Assembly: GCA_937899715.1 (NCBI GenBank)
Contig: CALCNX010000032.1
Span: 1-64,000 of the forward strand
Direction of reading: 5' to 3'
DNA from: an uncultured bacterium
Lineage (GTDB): Bacteria > Bacteroidota > Ignavibacteria > Kapaibacteriales > UBA4661
Length of the DNA stretch: 64,000 nt
In this document: piece after piece, positions 44,361 through 54,367 of the stretch
Layout: every line of letters starts with the position of its first letter
Position numbering within the stretch: the first letter of the stretch is position 1
Program-made: the position numbers and the translations under genes
The notes under the pieces: model-generated
Told to the model about the DNA's origin: nothing
Seen by the model: the letters and a program-made list of their open reading frames with translations, nothing else
Databases searched by the model: none

Positions 44361-45764
44361 ATGGCTCAACATCAATGCGATTTGGTTGTGATTGGCGCAG
44401 GTCCGGGCGGCTATGTGGCGGCAATTCGCGCATCACAGCTTGGCTTGAAAACAATTTGCGTCGAGGCTGAACACTTGGGCGGCATTTGTCTCAACTGGGG
44501 CTGTATTCCGACCAAAGCACTCATCAAAAACGCCGAATATATGCACTTCCTGAACCACGCAAGCGATTTTGGTTTCAATGTAAAAGGCGTGGATGTTGAT
44601 TTTGGGAAAGTCGTTCAGCGCAGTCGCGGCGTTGCCGACCAGATGTCGAAAGGCATTGCGTTTTTATTCAAAAAATACAAAGTCGAATCCGTCATGGGCT
44701 TCGGTGTGATTAAATCACTTGGTAATGTGGAGGTGAAAGATAAAAGTGGTGCTGTTACCGATACAATTTCATGCAAAAACATCATCGTTGCCACCGGTGC
44801 GCGTCCGCGTATGTTTCCGGGCATTGACGTTGACCGTGAGCGCGTGATTACAAGCCACGAGGCAATGGTACAAAAAGAAATCCCGAAATCAATGGTCGTT
44901 ATGGGTGCTGGTGCTATCGGTGTGGAGTTTGCATATTTCTTCAATGCCTTCGGTACGAAAGTAACGATTATCGAAATGCAGAAAAATATTCTGCCTATCG
45001 AAGACATTGAAGTCTCAAAAGAACTTGAAAGACACTACCGAAAATATGGTATCGAAATGCTCACCGAAACACGGGTTCTTTCAGCAAAGACCGTTGGCAA
45101 GGGCGTAGAAGTGAAAATCCAGAAAAAAGACGGCACTGAAGAGACATTGAAGGCAGACCTTGCGCTAAACGCAATCGGTATTCAAGCGAATATCGAAAAC
45201 ATCGGTCTGGAAGCTGCGGGTGTAGCGACTGAGCGCGGTTTTATCAAAATTGATAAATTCTTGCGCACCAATGTAGCCGGTATTTTTGCTATCGGCGACG
45301 TAGCGGGCGCACCATGGCTGGCGCACAAGGCTTCTGCTGAAGGTATCACGGTTGCAGAGTTTATTGCCGGACACCACACTGACGGCATGAATTACAACAA
45401 CATTCCGGGCTGTACCTACTGCAACCCACAAGTAGCATCTATCGGGCTTACCGAAGAAAAAGCAAAAGCTGCCGGACATGAAATTAAAGTCGGCAAATTT
45501 CCTTTCACTGCTGCCGGAAAAGCACACGCTATCGGCGAAGCAAAGGGTTTTGTGAAACTCATTTTTGATGCAAAGTATGGCGAACTTCTTGGTGCCCATA
45601 TGATTGGACCAGACGTAACCGAGATGATTGCTGAAATGGGCTTGGCGCGGACGCTTGAGGCAACCGGTCCTGCAATTTTCAAAACTATGCACGCACACCC
45701 GACCCTGAGCGAAGCTGTCATGGAAGCCGCCGCTGCCGCCTACGGCGAAGCGGTGAATTTCTAA
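44361..45764 (+). CDS. lpdA: Dihydrolipoamide dehydrogenase
   Basis: This 467-residue flavoprotein reoxidises dihydrolipoamide of the pyruvate/2-oxoglutarate dehydrogenase and glycine cleavage complexes using NAD+. The FAD motif is VIGAGPGGYVAAIRASQLG, the redox-active disulfide is GGICLNWGCIPTKAL, the NAD motif is VVMGAGAIGVEFAYFF, and the catalytic base is the His in HAHPTLSE near the C-terminus. The start at 44361 follows AAGGA at a suitable distance and fits the promoter at 44269-44299. E2 subunits are not adjacent, so the complex served cannot be assigned. Confidence 0.95.
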   Translation: MAQHQCDLVVIGAGPGGYVAAIRASQLGLKTICVEAEHLGGICLNWGCIPTKALIKNAEYMHFLNHASDFGFNVKGVDVDFGKVVQRSRGVADQMSKGIAFLFKKYKVESVMGFGVIKSLGNVEVKDKSGAVTDTISCKNIIVATGARPRMFPGIDVDRERVITSHEAMVQKEIPKSMVVMGAGAIGVEFAYFFNAFGTKVTIIEMQKNILPIEDIEVSKELERHYRKYGIEMLTETRVLSAKTVGKGVEVKIQKKDGTEETLKADLALNAIGIQANIENIGLEAAGVATERGFIKIDKFLRTNVAGIFAIGDVAGAPWLAHKASAEGITVAEFIAGHHTDGMNYNNIPGCTYCNPQVASIGLTEEKAKAAGHEIKVGKFPFTAAGKAHAIGEAKGFVKLIFDAKYGELLGAHMIGPDVTEMIAEMGLARTLEATGPAIFKTMHAHPTLSEAVMEAAAAAYGEAVNF

Positions 45765-45777
45765 AATGTACTTTTTC

Positions 45778-45814
45778 TGAGAGGCGTATGGCATCATGCG
45801 TCTCTCACTTTTTT
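45778..45814 (+). terminator. Terminator of lpd
   Basis: The stem TGAGAG-CG-ATG / CAT-CG-CTCTCA is followed by TTTTTT. Confidence 0.8.
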
Positions 45815-45830
45815 ATCCTGAACTACCGTA

Positions 45831-46952
45831 GTGAACACCACGCTTTCTCCCGCACAAAACACCATTGCCGAACTTCTGGCAACCGCATACACGCTGCTGC
45901 CGAACAACGACAAACGCAGCGCCGAGCACTTGGGGCGCATCGGTACGGAACTCGAAAGCCGTTCTCGCCTCGCCCACGCACGAGCCATTCTGGAACGAGC
46001 CATTCAGATAGATCCGCTTGGACATCCCGAATGGTATTTGTCGTTAGCATTTGCGCATTTCCGCGATGTGACAGGCAGTTTTGCTGCCGATGGTGAACGT
46101 ATTATTGTTGATGGCATTGAAGAAACTGACTCGGATTATTTGAAAGCCTCGTACTTGTCCATTTTGGAAGGCGGCGACGGCAGCGATATTACTGAGATGA
46201 TAGAGTATTTAGCCGCTTCCGATGACGTTTCGGTGCGCTTTGCGCTTGGTCACTCGCTTCTCTGGCGTGGTGAGCAGGAACGCGCCTACACACTGCTTCG
46301 GGAGACCGTTGACCTTCTGGGCAACGATGAAATTGCAGTTGGTCTTGATTCTTACTGCGGTGCGCTGAATTGGATGCGTGGGCAAGGTATGAACATTGAC
46401 CTCAAGAGCGAGGTTTTACCGTATCTGGAGCGTCTTATTCATTTTTCGCCAAGCGTTTACAATTTCCGTGCTCTCAAAATTCAGATGTATCAGACGCTGA
46501 AAGAATATGAACACGTGAAAAATGTTGCGCTGGAGACACTTGCCGTTTTCCCAGACGAAGAAACAACGATGGTAGCGCTCGCCTCAGCGTACGAAAAACT
46601 GGGCGACGATGACCGCGCTATTCTCTGGTACAATCGTGCTGTGGGCGCGAAACCAAATTTTGCGCGTGCGCGTGTGATGCTGGGCAAACTTTACGAGCGG
46701 CTTGGCAAGCAGGACGCAGCAGAGCAGGTCTTTCGTGAAATTGGCGTGGCGTATCCCGATTATTATGCCGGAAAGATAGAAATTGCCTATTTTCTTCGGC
46801 GCATCGGCAAGCACAGCGAGGCTACATCACTTTTTCGGTATGCTTATGACCACCTCAAAACATTTGAGAAAGCCTCTGTGGAGCAGCATCCGGACGGAAA
46901 GCAATTTATGGCAGAAATGTTCTCTATGGATTTGCCAATTCTGATGCGCTAG
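45831..46952 (+). CDS. TPR repeat protein, unknown function
   Basis: This 373-residue cytoplasmic protein has no signal peptide. Helix-turn-helix tetratricopeptide units are evident, for example LAHARAILERAIQIDPLGHPEW near the N-terminus and ALASAYEKLGDDDRAILWYNRAVGAKP, ARVMLGKLYERLGKQDAAEQVF and AYFLRRIGKHSEATSLF in the C-terminal half. Such repeats bind partner proteins, but no partner domain is attached. The start is a GTG at 45831, immediately after the lpd terminator. Confidence 0.75.
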   Translation: MNTTLSPAQNTIAELLATAYTLLPNNDKRSAEHLGRIGTELESRSRLAHARAILERAIQIDPLGHPEWYLSLAFAHFRDVTGSFAADGERIIVDGIEETDSDYLKASYLSILEGGDGSDITEMIEYLAASDDVSVRFALGHSLLWRGEQERAYTLLRETVDLLGNDEIAVGLDSYCGALNWMRGQGMNIDLKSEVLPYLERLIHFSPSVYNFRALKIQMYQTLKEYEHVKNVALETLAVFPDEETTMVALASAYEKLGDDDRAILWYNRAVGAKPNFARARVMLGKLYERLGKQDAAEQVFREIGVAYPDYYAGKIEIAYFLRRIGKHSEATSLFRYAYDHLKTFEKASVEQHPDGKQFMAEMFSMDLPILMR

Positions 46953-47017
46953 GCTTTGAGCTTAAATAAAACTGAATAACGATATTGCCCCAACCTTTTT
47001 ATACTTTATCCTTTTCC

Positions 47018-47569
47018 ATGTCCCCTGCTTCCGGCATACTTCTTCTGGCTGCTCCCGCGCTGCTTGACTCCAATTTCAAGCGGGCGGTAGTGTTTTTGGC
47101 GCAGCATGGTGAGGAGGGAACGCTTGGCTATGTGCTGAATCGTCCCCTAGAGACGACGCTCGCTGAGATTGTGCCCGATGATGTCTATGGGTTCGACGCA
47201 CCGCTTTACTGGGGCGGTCCATGCCAGAACGATACGCTGCATTGCATTCACAATGTAGGGACGCATATTCCGGGAGCGGCAGAAATTACCGAAGGAGTCT
47301 ATTGGGGTGGAGATTTTGAGGTGATTAGAGACCTCATCGTTGCAGGCGGAGCCTCGTCGGACGACTTTCGCTTCTTCATTGGCTATGCGGGCTGGGGAAG
47401 CGGACAACTAGATGAAGAAATCAAGCAAACTTCATGGGTGCTGACCGATTCATCACCACACATTGTTTTCCCTGAGACGGTAAAAAATCTCTGGACACGG
47501 ACACTCAAAGACATGGGCGGTGAATATCGTATTCTTGCTAGTACGCCGGAGCATCCGTCTTTAAATTGA
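47018..47569 (+). CDS. YqgE/AlgH family protein
   Basis: This 183-residue protein has the UPF0301 pattern: GILLLAAPALLDSNFKRAVVFLAQHGEEGTLGYVLNRP in order, then LYWGGPCQNDTLHCIH, GVYWGGDFE and FFIGYAGWGSGQLDEEI. The family is widely conserved and of uncertain function (AlgH was named from alginate regulation in Pseudomonas). The ATG at 47018 begins the conserved part; an in-frame TTG/ATG upstream is not needed. Confidence 0.9.
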   Translation: MSPASGILLLAAPALLDSNFKRAVVFLAQHGEEGTLGYVLNRPLETTLAEIVPDDVYGFDAPLYWGGPCQNDTLHCIHNVGTHIPGAAEITEGVYWGGDFEVIRDLIVAGGASSDDFRFFIGYAGWGSGQLDEEIKQTSWVLTDSSPHIVFPETVKNLWTRTLKDMGGEYRILASTPEHPSLN

Positions 47570-47613
47570 AGAAGCAATTATCATTTATTATAATTCGTAT
47601 TGAAACTGCAAGG

Positions 47614-47994
47614 ATGAACTCATACTCAAGTCCATTGCCATTAACATTCGGCGGCTATTTTCTGCTTGCCGTTGGGGTTCTGCTTATTGGGGGTAGTCTT
47701 CCTTTAATTAGGCGGTCTATTCGTGTGAATCAGTATTACGGAGTAAGGACTGACGAGGCTTTTAAGTCGGAAGAAAACTGGTATGCGATAAACCATTACG
47801 GAGGAAAACAATTCTTGGGAGTGGGAATATTTACGATGGCATGGAGCATTCTGAACATTATCTTTGTTGCAATCGGGTTCGTCACTCATGACTTAGTTGC
47901 TGCTCTTAGTAGTACTATCCCAGTTGTTATTGCTCTCGGTATTGCTTTCGTTCGGATTAATGCATACAATGAAAGTTTTTACTCCAAGCGCTGA
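47614..47994 (+). CDS. SdpI-like small membrane protein
   Basis: This 126-residue protein has three to four hydrophobic helices and the SdpI/YhfL family segment PLIRRSIRVNQYYGVRTDEAFKSEENWYAINHYGG read in pieces (VNQYYGVRT, EENWYAIN). In Bacillus, SdpI gives immunity to the SdpC toxin and binds its repressor, but most SdpI-like proteins have no known role and no sdp genes are here. The ATG at 47614 has AAGG upstream; a TTG at 47566 overlapping the previous stop would add a short tail. Confidence 0.75.
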   Translation: MNSYSSPLPLTFGGYFLLAVGVLLIGGSLPLIRRSIRVNQYYGVRTDEAFKSEENWYAINHYGGKQFLGVGIFTMAWSILNIIFVAIGFVTHDLVAALSSTIPVVIALGIAFVRINAYNESFYSKR

Positions 47995-48109
47995 GTGTAA
48001 CTAAAAAAAATCAAACGTTTGTGTGTTTGTGTCGAGCGTGGTTATCGGTTGTCGCCGCGCAGAACCCTATCATTTTCTGACAGCCGACCAATTTATTCCT
48101 TATATCGCT

Positions 48110-49225
48110 ATGATTATTGGAGTTCCCAAAGAGATAAAATCCTACGAAAATCGCGTGGGGCTTGTTCCGTCGGGCGTAGAGGTACTGAAGCAGCACGGGC
48201 ATACGGTGTATGTCGAAACAAATGCCGGCAAAGGCAGTGGTTTTTCTGATGAAGCATACATCAAGGCGGGCGCAGAGATTCTGCCCACAGCAAAAGATAT
48301 TTATGATAAAGCGGAAATGATTGTAAAGGTCAAAGAGCCAATTGAGCCGGAGTACGAACTTATCCGCGAAGGGCAAATTCTCTTTACCTATTTCCACTTT
48401 GCCGCTTCGCGGGAGCTTACCGAAGCCATGGTCGAGAGCGAAAGTATTTGTATCGCCTACGAAACCGTGCAGCGTCCCGATGGTTCCTTGCCACTCCTTA
48501 TTCCCATGAGCGAAGTTGCGGGGCGCATGGCTGCTCACGAAGGCTCGAAGTATTTGGAGCGAGCGATGGGCGGGCGTGGTATTTTGTTGGGGGGCGTGCC
48601 GGGCACACCACCGGCAAATGTGGTGGTGCTGGGCGGCGGAATTGTTGGCACGAACGCAGCCAAGATTGCCGCGGGCTTGGGCGCACGAGTATTTATCTTG
48701 GATACCAATCTTTATCGCTTGCGTTATCTGGACGATGTAATGCCGAAGAATGTTGTTACGCTAATGTCAAATCCGGCAACTGTCCGCGAAGTCTCACGCG
48801 AAGCGGATTTGATTATCGGTGGCGTTCTCATTCCAGGCGCACTTGCCCCGAAACTCATCACCCGCGCCATGCTAAAAGATATGAAAGAAGGCGCTGTATT
48901 GGTAGACGTGGCTATTGACCAAGGTGGCTGTTTCGAGACCAGCAAAGCCACAACCCACGAAAACCCGACGTATGTAATTGACGGCGTACTCCACTATTGT
49001 GTTGCGAATATGCCCGGTGCAGTACCGTTTACTTCCACGATTGCACTTACCAATGCTACGTTCCCTTATGCGCTCCAGCTTGCCAACAAAGGCTATAAAA
49101 AAGCTATCAGCGACAGCCAAGAGCTGCGTTTAGGTTTGAACGTTTATAGGGGCACGATTACGTACGGTGCGGTTGCCGAAGCGTTTAATCTTCCGTGGGA
49201 AGAATCCACGAAATTTATTCCGTAA
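48110..49225 (+). CDS. ald: Alanine dehydrogenase
   Basis: This 371-residue enzyme reversibly deaminates L-alanine to pyruvate and ammonium with NAD+. Substrate-binding K75 (KVKEP) and catalytic H96 (YFHFAA) fall at the canonical positions when the ATG at 48110 is used, which decides the start over the longer frame from 48023. The N-terminus IGVPKEIKSYENRVGLVPSGV and the NAD motif VVVLGGGIVGTNAAKIAAGLG are typical, as is VDVAIDQGGCFETS. It probably serves nitrogen assimilation or alanine use. It is a single gene ended by a terminator. Confidence 0.95.
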   Translation: MIIGVPKEIKSYENRVGLVPSGVEVLKQHGHTVYVETNAGKGSGFSDEAYIKAGAEILPTAKDIYDKAEMIVKVKEPIEPEYELIREGQILFTYFHFAASRELTEAMVESESICIAYETVQRPDGSLPLLIPMSEVAGRMAAHEGSKYLERAMGGRGILLGGVPGTPPANVVVLGGGIVGTNAAKIAAGLGARVFILDTNLYRLRYLDDVMPKNVVTLMSNPATVREVSREADLIIGGVLIPGALAPKLITRAMLKDMKEGAVLVDVAIDQGGCFETSKATTHENPTYVIDGVLHYCVANMPGAVPFTSTIALTNATFPYALQLANKGYKKAISDSQELRLGLNVYRGTITYGAVAEAFNLPWEESTKFIP

Positions 49226-49252
49226 GCGACATAACGCTGAATTTGTTTGTAC

Positions 49253-49297
49253 GAACCCGCACTCCTTGCACAACGAAGGAATGCGGGTTCTCTTTTA
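49253..49297 (+). terminator. Terminator of ald
   Basis: The stem GAACCCGCA-TCCTT / AAGGA-TGCGGGTTC is followed by TCTTTT. Between this and the promoter at 49496 I see no gene. Confidence 0.8.
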
Positions 49298-49495
49298 GTA
49301 CCAATTTTATAGCAAAAATTGTTTTTTACGCAAGTGTTTTTATCCAAGTAGGAATTTTTATCAGTCGTTATTTTTTGTTAAATGATTCTGCTCCATACCA
49401 TTTATACTTTTCCTCAATGCCGCATTTTTTCTAGGTTGATGCTCCTCAAATTCCGTATAACCATTGTTGCTGTAATGTGTTGAAACGATTCGGTC

Positions 49496-49525
49496 TTGGT
49501 CAGATAGAATGAAAGTTCTATATTG
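49496..49525 (+). promoter_or_regulatory. Promoter of the lytic transglycosylase gene
   Basis: TTG (49496-49498), a 20-base gap and TATATTG (49519-49525). It implies a leader of about 160 bases and supports translation from 49697. Confidence 0.5.
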
Positions 49526-49696
49526 CCGTCCCGCATAATGTTTCATAGCGTTTAGCGAACATTCTTGAGGAGCAACATACGTGCTGTTTGGCTTGCCTAC
49601 GGCATTACCAACGGCGTTGCTGCTGAAAAATGTCCTACTAACACAAAACGTTGTGCGCGTAGTCCATTTCTCAATTACATTCTACGAGGAACACGC

Positions 49697-52330
49697 ATGG
49701 CACAATTTCTACGCACGTGCGCAATAGCAGCGTTTCTGCTCCCTCTCTTTGCGGTGCTGGAAAATATCACCCAAGCCAATTCACTCTCTGCACCGACGTA
49801 TTCATACACGTTGTTTGCCCAAACCCCTCGCAAAGAGACTCCGGCGCGCCCGCAAGCGCCGCAAACAAGCGATACAAAAACGATTATTCCGCGTTTGCAG
49901 GATGATTTTGCAGAGTTGGACGACACACTTCAAATCGTTCCCGGTGTTCAAATAAACGACCGCTTTGTGACAAGTACCTTGGAAGCTGCCCGCCAGCAGT
50001 ATCTTCGCGCACTCTCCTACATCAACCGTTCCGACACCGCTCGTGCTGCCCGCTCTTTCGATCAAGCTATCGAAACGCTCAATAAAATTGCGGACTTCCC
50101 CAAGATTCAGGATAACCAAGACTTCATAGACCTCATGCAATCTATCATTGAGGACTATGAAAACTATATCAAGAATTTGGACAACCTGAGCGAAAAATCG
50201 CCGATTGTCGTGCTGCGCGATAAGTTTTTCCAGTCCATCGAAAACAGTGATATGCCGTCGTATGACGACCTGAATTTCCCTCGTGGTAAGGATTCAAGTC
50301 GTCTGAAATTTGCGCCATTGAATCTACCCGAATCCAGTTCTGCGCTGGCTACATATACCGGTATGCGCGGTGTAAATTTACAGGTACCGATGCCGGAGAA
50401 CCAAGAAGTGCTTTGGGCGGTAGAATTCTTGGCGGTGCGTGGACGGCGATATTTCCAAAAATGGATGGAGCGCACGGGCAAATGGTTCCCGATGATGCGC
50501 AAAATTGCTCGTGAAGAAGGCGCACCCGAAGAAATTATTTACCTTTCCATGATAGAAAGCGGACTCAGTCCATATGCAACGTCATGGGCAAAAGCTGTGG
50601 GTTTATGGCAGTTTATCAAGGGTACGGGGCAGATGTACGGCTTGGGCGTGGACTACTGGCAAGATGAGCGCCGTGATCCCGAAAAAGCTACTCGTGCCGC
50701 GATGCGCCACCTGAAAGACCTCTACAACGAGCTTGGTGATTGGCACTTGGCACTTGCTGCCTACAACTGCGGTTTGGGCGGGGTGCGCCGTGCGATTGCA
50801 CGTTCCGGTCTGAGCCAGCCGAATTATTGGGATGTGCGCCCGTACCTGCCCAAAGAAACCCGCAACTATGTGCCGCTTTATGTAGCTGCTTCCAAAGTCT
50901 GTATGAATCCTGAGGCATATGGCTTCACGAATTTGCAGTTTGAAGAGCGCTTTAATTATGATGTTGTTCCGATTAGCGAAGCGGTGGATTTTCGTGTCCT
51001 GTCGCGCTGCGCAGGCGTAAGCGAAGAAACGTTGCACGACCTCAACCCTGAACTTATTCATCAATCAACACCGCCGTATTCCGAACAGTACCAGCTCAAG
51101 ATTCCCGTCGGCACCAAAAGTACATTTATTGCCAACTACGAGAAAATGAGCAAGGCGGACAAGCACTCATGGACAATGCACGAAGTGAGTGGTAGCGAGA
51201 CCTTGAGTTCTATTGCCAAAAAGTATGGTGTATCCTCATCAGTCATTGCGGCTGCAAACGACCTCACGGGAAAGAAAAAACGCATTCCTGTCGGCACGAT
51301 GCTTCGTATTCCTACCGATGGACGATACACGCCGCCTGCCAATAGCAAAGACGATGAAGACGAAGAGGAAGATAATCCGCCTGTGCAAGCAGTAGCAGCG
51401 AATACGAAAGAAAAACAACAAGGCTCAAAAGCTGAAAATAATGACAAGTCCGTCGCGAGTGATAAGTCTGACGATACAGACGTAGTGCAGCATCGTCCTG
51501 CTCCGCCGCCGCCGAACAGTAAAAAACTTGAACACGAAGTAGCGGCAGGGGAAACCTTGTACAGCATTGCTGCTCGCTTTAATGTGCGTCTGACGGATTT
51601 GCGAAATTGGAATAATATTCCCTACAATTCCGACAAAGTGACACTGGGCGACCAGTTGACATTGTATGTAGATAAATACTTCAGTGAAGCAGAAGTAACA
51701 AAAACAAGCACTGCAAAGCCTAAACCCGGCACACTGAGCCACACTGTCGCTAAAGGCGAAACCTTAGCGAAGATAGCGGATGACTATGGCGTAACGATGG
51801 ATGAAATTCGTACTGCCAGCAAGATGAAGAAGAATGCTCGCATATACGTTGGGCAAGCTCTGACCGTTCCGGCAACTACCGAGAATCAATCTACAAAGCA
51901 GACGCAATCTGCTACCGCCGATGCCGCCACTCCCGCCACCGAGCCAAAAGCAACGGCATCATCATCAAGCGCACCTGCCGGAAAGCCGACGCTCTACAAA
52001 GTGAAGCAAGGTGAAACGCTGAATGCAATTGCCGAGCGCTACAACGTAACAACGCGGGACTTATCGCAGTGGAATAGTCTGCGTGGCACATACATCAAGC
52101 CCGGCATGGAATTGAAAGTCTATGCACAAAGCGTCAGCAAGGGCGACGAAACACCGAAAACAACAGCTTCAGAAGGCGACAGCAATGGAACGAGCCACAC
52201 TGTGCGCTCCGGTGACACGCTCTATTCGATTGCACGCCGTTACGGGCTGACGGTAGAGCAGGTGAAGAAGCTCAATCCTTCGCTAACGGGCAATACAGCT
52301 CGCTTGGGGCAGGTTTTGAAGGTGAAGTAA
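49697..52330 (+). CDS. MltD-like lytic transglycosylase with five LysM domains
   Basis: This 877-residue periplasmic or outer-membrane murein hydrolase has a hydrophobic export signal (about residues 5-30). An N-terminal ~220-residue helical region comes first. Then comes the SLT domain with catalytic E287 in MIESGLSPYATSW, KAVGLWQFIKGTGQMYGL and LAAYNCGLGGVRRAI. Five LysM peptidoglycan-binding domains follow at about 492-540, 611-658, 680-728, 764-811 and 832-877, separated by acidic or Thr/Ala-rich linkers. E. coli MltD has two. The ATG at 49697 has GAGGA upstream. It would cleave glycan strands during wall remodelling. Confidence 0.9.
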   Translation: MAQFLRTCAIAAFLLPLFAVLENITQANSLSAPTYSYTLFAQTPRKETPARPQAPQTSDTKTIIPRLQDDFAELDDTLQIVPGVQINDRFVTSTLEAARQQYLRALSYINRSDTARAARSFDQAIETLNKIADFPKIQDNQDFIDLMQSIIEDYENYIKNLDNLSEKSPIVVLRDKFFQSIENSDMPSYDDLNFPRGKDSSRLKFAPLNLPESSSALATYTGMRGVNLQVPMPENQEVLWAVEFLAVRGRRYFQKWMERTGKWFPMMRKIAREEGAPEEIIYLSMIESGLSPYATSWAKAVGLWQFIKGTGQMYGLGVDYWQDERRDPEKATRAAMRHLKDLYNELGDWHLALAAYNCGLGGVRRAIARSGLSQPNYWDVRPYLPKETRNYVPLYVAASKVCMNPEAYGFTNLQFEERFNYDVVPISEAVDFRVLSRCAGVSEETLHDLNPELIHQSTPPYSEQYQLKIPVGTKSTFIANYEKMSKADKHSWTMHEVSGSETLSSIAKKYGVSSSVIAAANDLTGKKKRIPVGTMLRIPTDGRYTPPANSKDDEDEEEDNPPVQAVAANTKEKQQGSKAENNDKSVASDKSDDTDVVQHRPAPPPPNSKKLEHEVAAGETLYSIAARFNVRLTDLRNWNNIPYNSDKVTLGDQLTLYVDKYFSEAEVTKTSTAKPKPGTLSHTVAKGETLAKIADDYGVTMDEIRTASKMKKNARIYVGQALTVPATTENQSTKQTQSATADAATPATEPKATASSSSAPAGKPTLYKVKQGETLNAIAERYNVTTRDLSQWNSLRGTYIKPGMELKVYAQSVSKGDETPKTTASEGDSNGTSHTVRSGDTLYSIARRYGLTVEQVKKLNPSLTGNTARLGQVLKVK

Positions 52331-52374
52331 ATTTGACCAACACCCCACTTGAATTCAGGTAACCCAAAAATTTC

Positions 52375-52410
52375 AAGATGTAGTCCATTTTCATAATGGG
52401 CTACATCTTT
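52375..52410 (+). terminator. Terminator of the transglycosylase gene
   Basis: The stem AAGATGTAG-CCATT / AATGG-CTACATCTT has a short TTTCAT loop, with TTG after it. Confidence 0.65.
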
Positions 52411-52486
52411 GTATATTAAGCCGATTCTATCACTTCCGCAAATAATCGTCCAGAATACTTCCCCATATTTTTCTTCACTACTACTC

Positions 52487-54352
52487 ATGAATACCCGATT
52501 CTATGTGCTTTGCACGGTTTTGTTGTTGTACTGCGCAGCGCCAAATCTTCTTGCTCAAAAGGCATCAAAACAAACTACAAGTGCCAAAGCCGTGCCAGTT
52601 GTGGCTTCCGGATCTGCACCTGTTCCGGCATTGCTCTACGAAGTCAATCTCAATGACCGCTCGGACGATACCTTCAAGGTACGTTTGCTTGTCAGTGGCT
52701 TGAAAGCGGCAAATGCAGTTTACCAGTTTGCTTCCACTGCACCCGGTACGTATCAGGTCATGGACATCGGACGATTTGTGCGGAAATTTCAGGCATTCGA
52801 CGAGAAAGGGAAGGAAATTCCTTGCGACCATATTTCGGTGAATCAGTGGAAAATTAAGCAACCAGAAAAAGTCGTTGAGATTCGCTATGCTATTGCCGAG
52901 ACGTTTGATACACCTGTGCCGCGCGACGAAATTTTCCGTATGTGTGGTTCGTCGCTGGAAGATGACCACGCGCTTTTCAATGTTCACACCGCTATTGGCT
53001 TTCCGTCAGGAATGCAAACTGTTCCTCTCAAAATTAAGTTTCTGCGTCCGTCGGCATGGAAAATTGGTACAGCGATGGAGCAAGACAGCGCCGGATATTT
53101 CCTTGCGAAGAATTACGATTATGCCGTGGACTCGCCTGTACTGATGGGACGTTTAACAACAGCCCGTACCATGGTCAAAAACACGGCAGTTGAAATTTAC
53201 ACCTACTCCAAAACCGACCAAATATCATCCGAGCAGTTGCTGAACTCAATGAGTAAGATGCTTACATCCGCAGGAGAGTTTTTGGTTGAATTGCCTGTGA
53301 AGCGCTACACCTTTCTTTTTCACCTTGAAGATACTCCGGCAGGCGCTTGGGAGCATTCGTACAGTTCGGAGTATGTACTGGAAGAGCGTCCATACTCACC
53401 GGAATATGGGCAATACATCACGGACATTGCGGCGCATGAATTCTTTCACGTCGTTACTCCGCTCAACATTCACAGCGAAATTATCGAACATTTTGATTTT
53501 GTAAAGCCGACTCCTTCCGAACATCTCTGGCTGTACGAAGGCACCACTGAATGGGCAGCACACGTGATGCAGCTTCGGAGCGGCTTAAAATCACTCGACC
53601 AATATCTCGCCGACCTGAGCCAAAAAACGCTTGTTGACCAAAACTACTTTGACCGCGCTTACAGCCTCAGCAAACTCAGCCTGACGTGTTATAGCGATTC
53701 AGGGCAAAAACAGTACGGAAACATTTACTATCGCGGGGCGCTTGTGGCGGGAATGTTGGATATTCGCTTGCTTGAGCTTTCGGGCGGCAAGCGAGGACTG
53801 CGCGAAGTGATACAAGAACTGGCAAAAAAGTATGGTCCTGAGAAATCGTTTGCCGAGAAGGACTTTTTCAATGAGTTTGTGAAAATGACCTATCCCGAAA
53901 TTGCAGACTTCTTTGAGCAATATGTCAAACGTGCAAATCCGCTTCCTCTCCGCGAATACTATGCAAAAATCGGAATTGCGTATAATGAGCGCAAACTCTC
54001 CGATAGCATCCAACCCGAAGCAGGCTTGAAAACCCGTCTCCGCGAGGGGAAACTTGTCGTAGCAGATTTTCGTGAAAACCTTGCGCCGAGCGGTATTCAG
54101 CTTGATGACGAAATTCGCGCCGTCAATGGGCAGGTTCTTACCTCTGCTGACAACAAAACTTTCGCCAGCATTACCGCAAAATTCTCGCCCACGACCACCT
54201 ACACGCTCACCGTTGCACGTTCCGGCAAAGAATTGACCTTGACGCTTCCCGTGCAGACACGCCGCGAAGAACGCCAATATGTCTTCGAGATTAGCCCTCA
54301 GGCATATCACCGCCAAGTAATGCTTCGTAGCGTGTGGCTCAAAAACTTGTAA
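52487..54352 (+). CDS. M61 glycyl aminopeptidase-like exported metallopeptidase with PDZ domain
   Basis: This 621-residue protein has a signal peptide (ending LLAQ). An N-terminal beta domain precedes the M61 catalytic domain, with the zinc motif H317-E-F-F-H321 and a downstream acidic ligand region LWLYEGTTEWAAH (Glu about 351). A PDZ-like domain occupies roughly residues 530-610 (GIQLDDEIRAVNGQVL). M61 enzymes remove N-terminal glycine or act as broad aminopeptidases; periplasmic or outer-membrane peptide processing is inferred. The ATG at 52487 starts the signal peptide. The next gene begins 15 bases after the stop. Confidence 0.88.
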   Translation: MNTRFYVLCTVLLLYCAAPNLLAQKASKQTTSAKAVPVVASGSAPVPALLYEVNLNDRSDDTFKVRLLVSGLKAANAVYQFASTAPGTYQVMDIGRFVRKFQAFDEKGKEIPCDHISVNQWKIKQPEKVVEIRYAIAETFDTPVPRDEIFRMCGSSLEDDHALFNVHTAIGFPSGMQTVPLKIKFLRPSAWKIGTAMEQDSAGYFLAKNYDYAVDSPVLMGRLTTARTMVKNTAVEIYTYSKTDQISSEQLLNSMSKMLTSAGEFLVELPVKRYTFLFHLEDTPAGAWEHSYSSEYVLEERPYSPEYGQYITDIAAHEFFHVVTPLNIHSEIIEHFDFVKPTPSEHLWLYEGTTEWAAHVMQLRSGLKSLDQYLADLSQKTLVDQNYFDRAYSLSKLSLTCYSDSGQKQYGNIYYRGALVAGMLDIRLLELSGGKRGLREVIQELAKKYGPEKSFAEKDFFNEFVKMTYPEIADFFEQYVKRANPLPLREYYAKIGIAYNERKLSDSIQPEAGLKTRLREGKLVVADFRENLAPSGIQLDDEIRAVNGQVLTSADNKTFASITAKFSPTTTYTLTVARSGKELTLTLPVQTRREERQYVFEISPQAYHRQVMLRSVWLKNL

Positions 54353-54367
54353 AATAGTAAGGCATCC

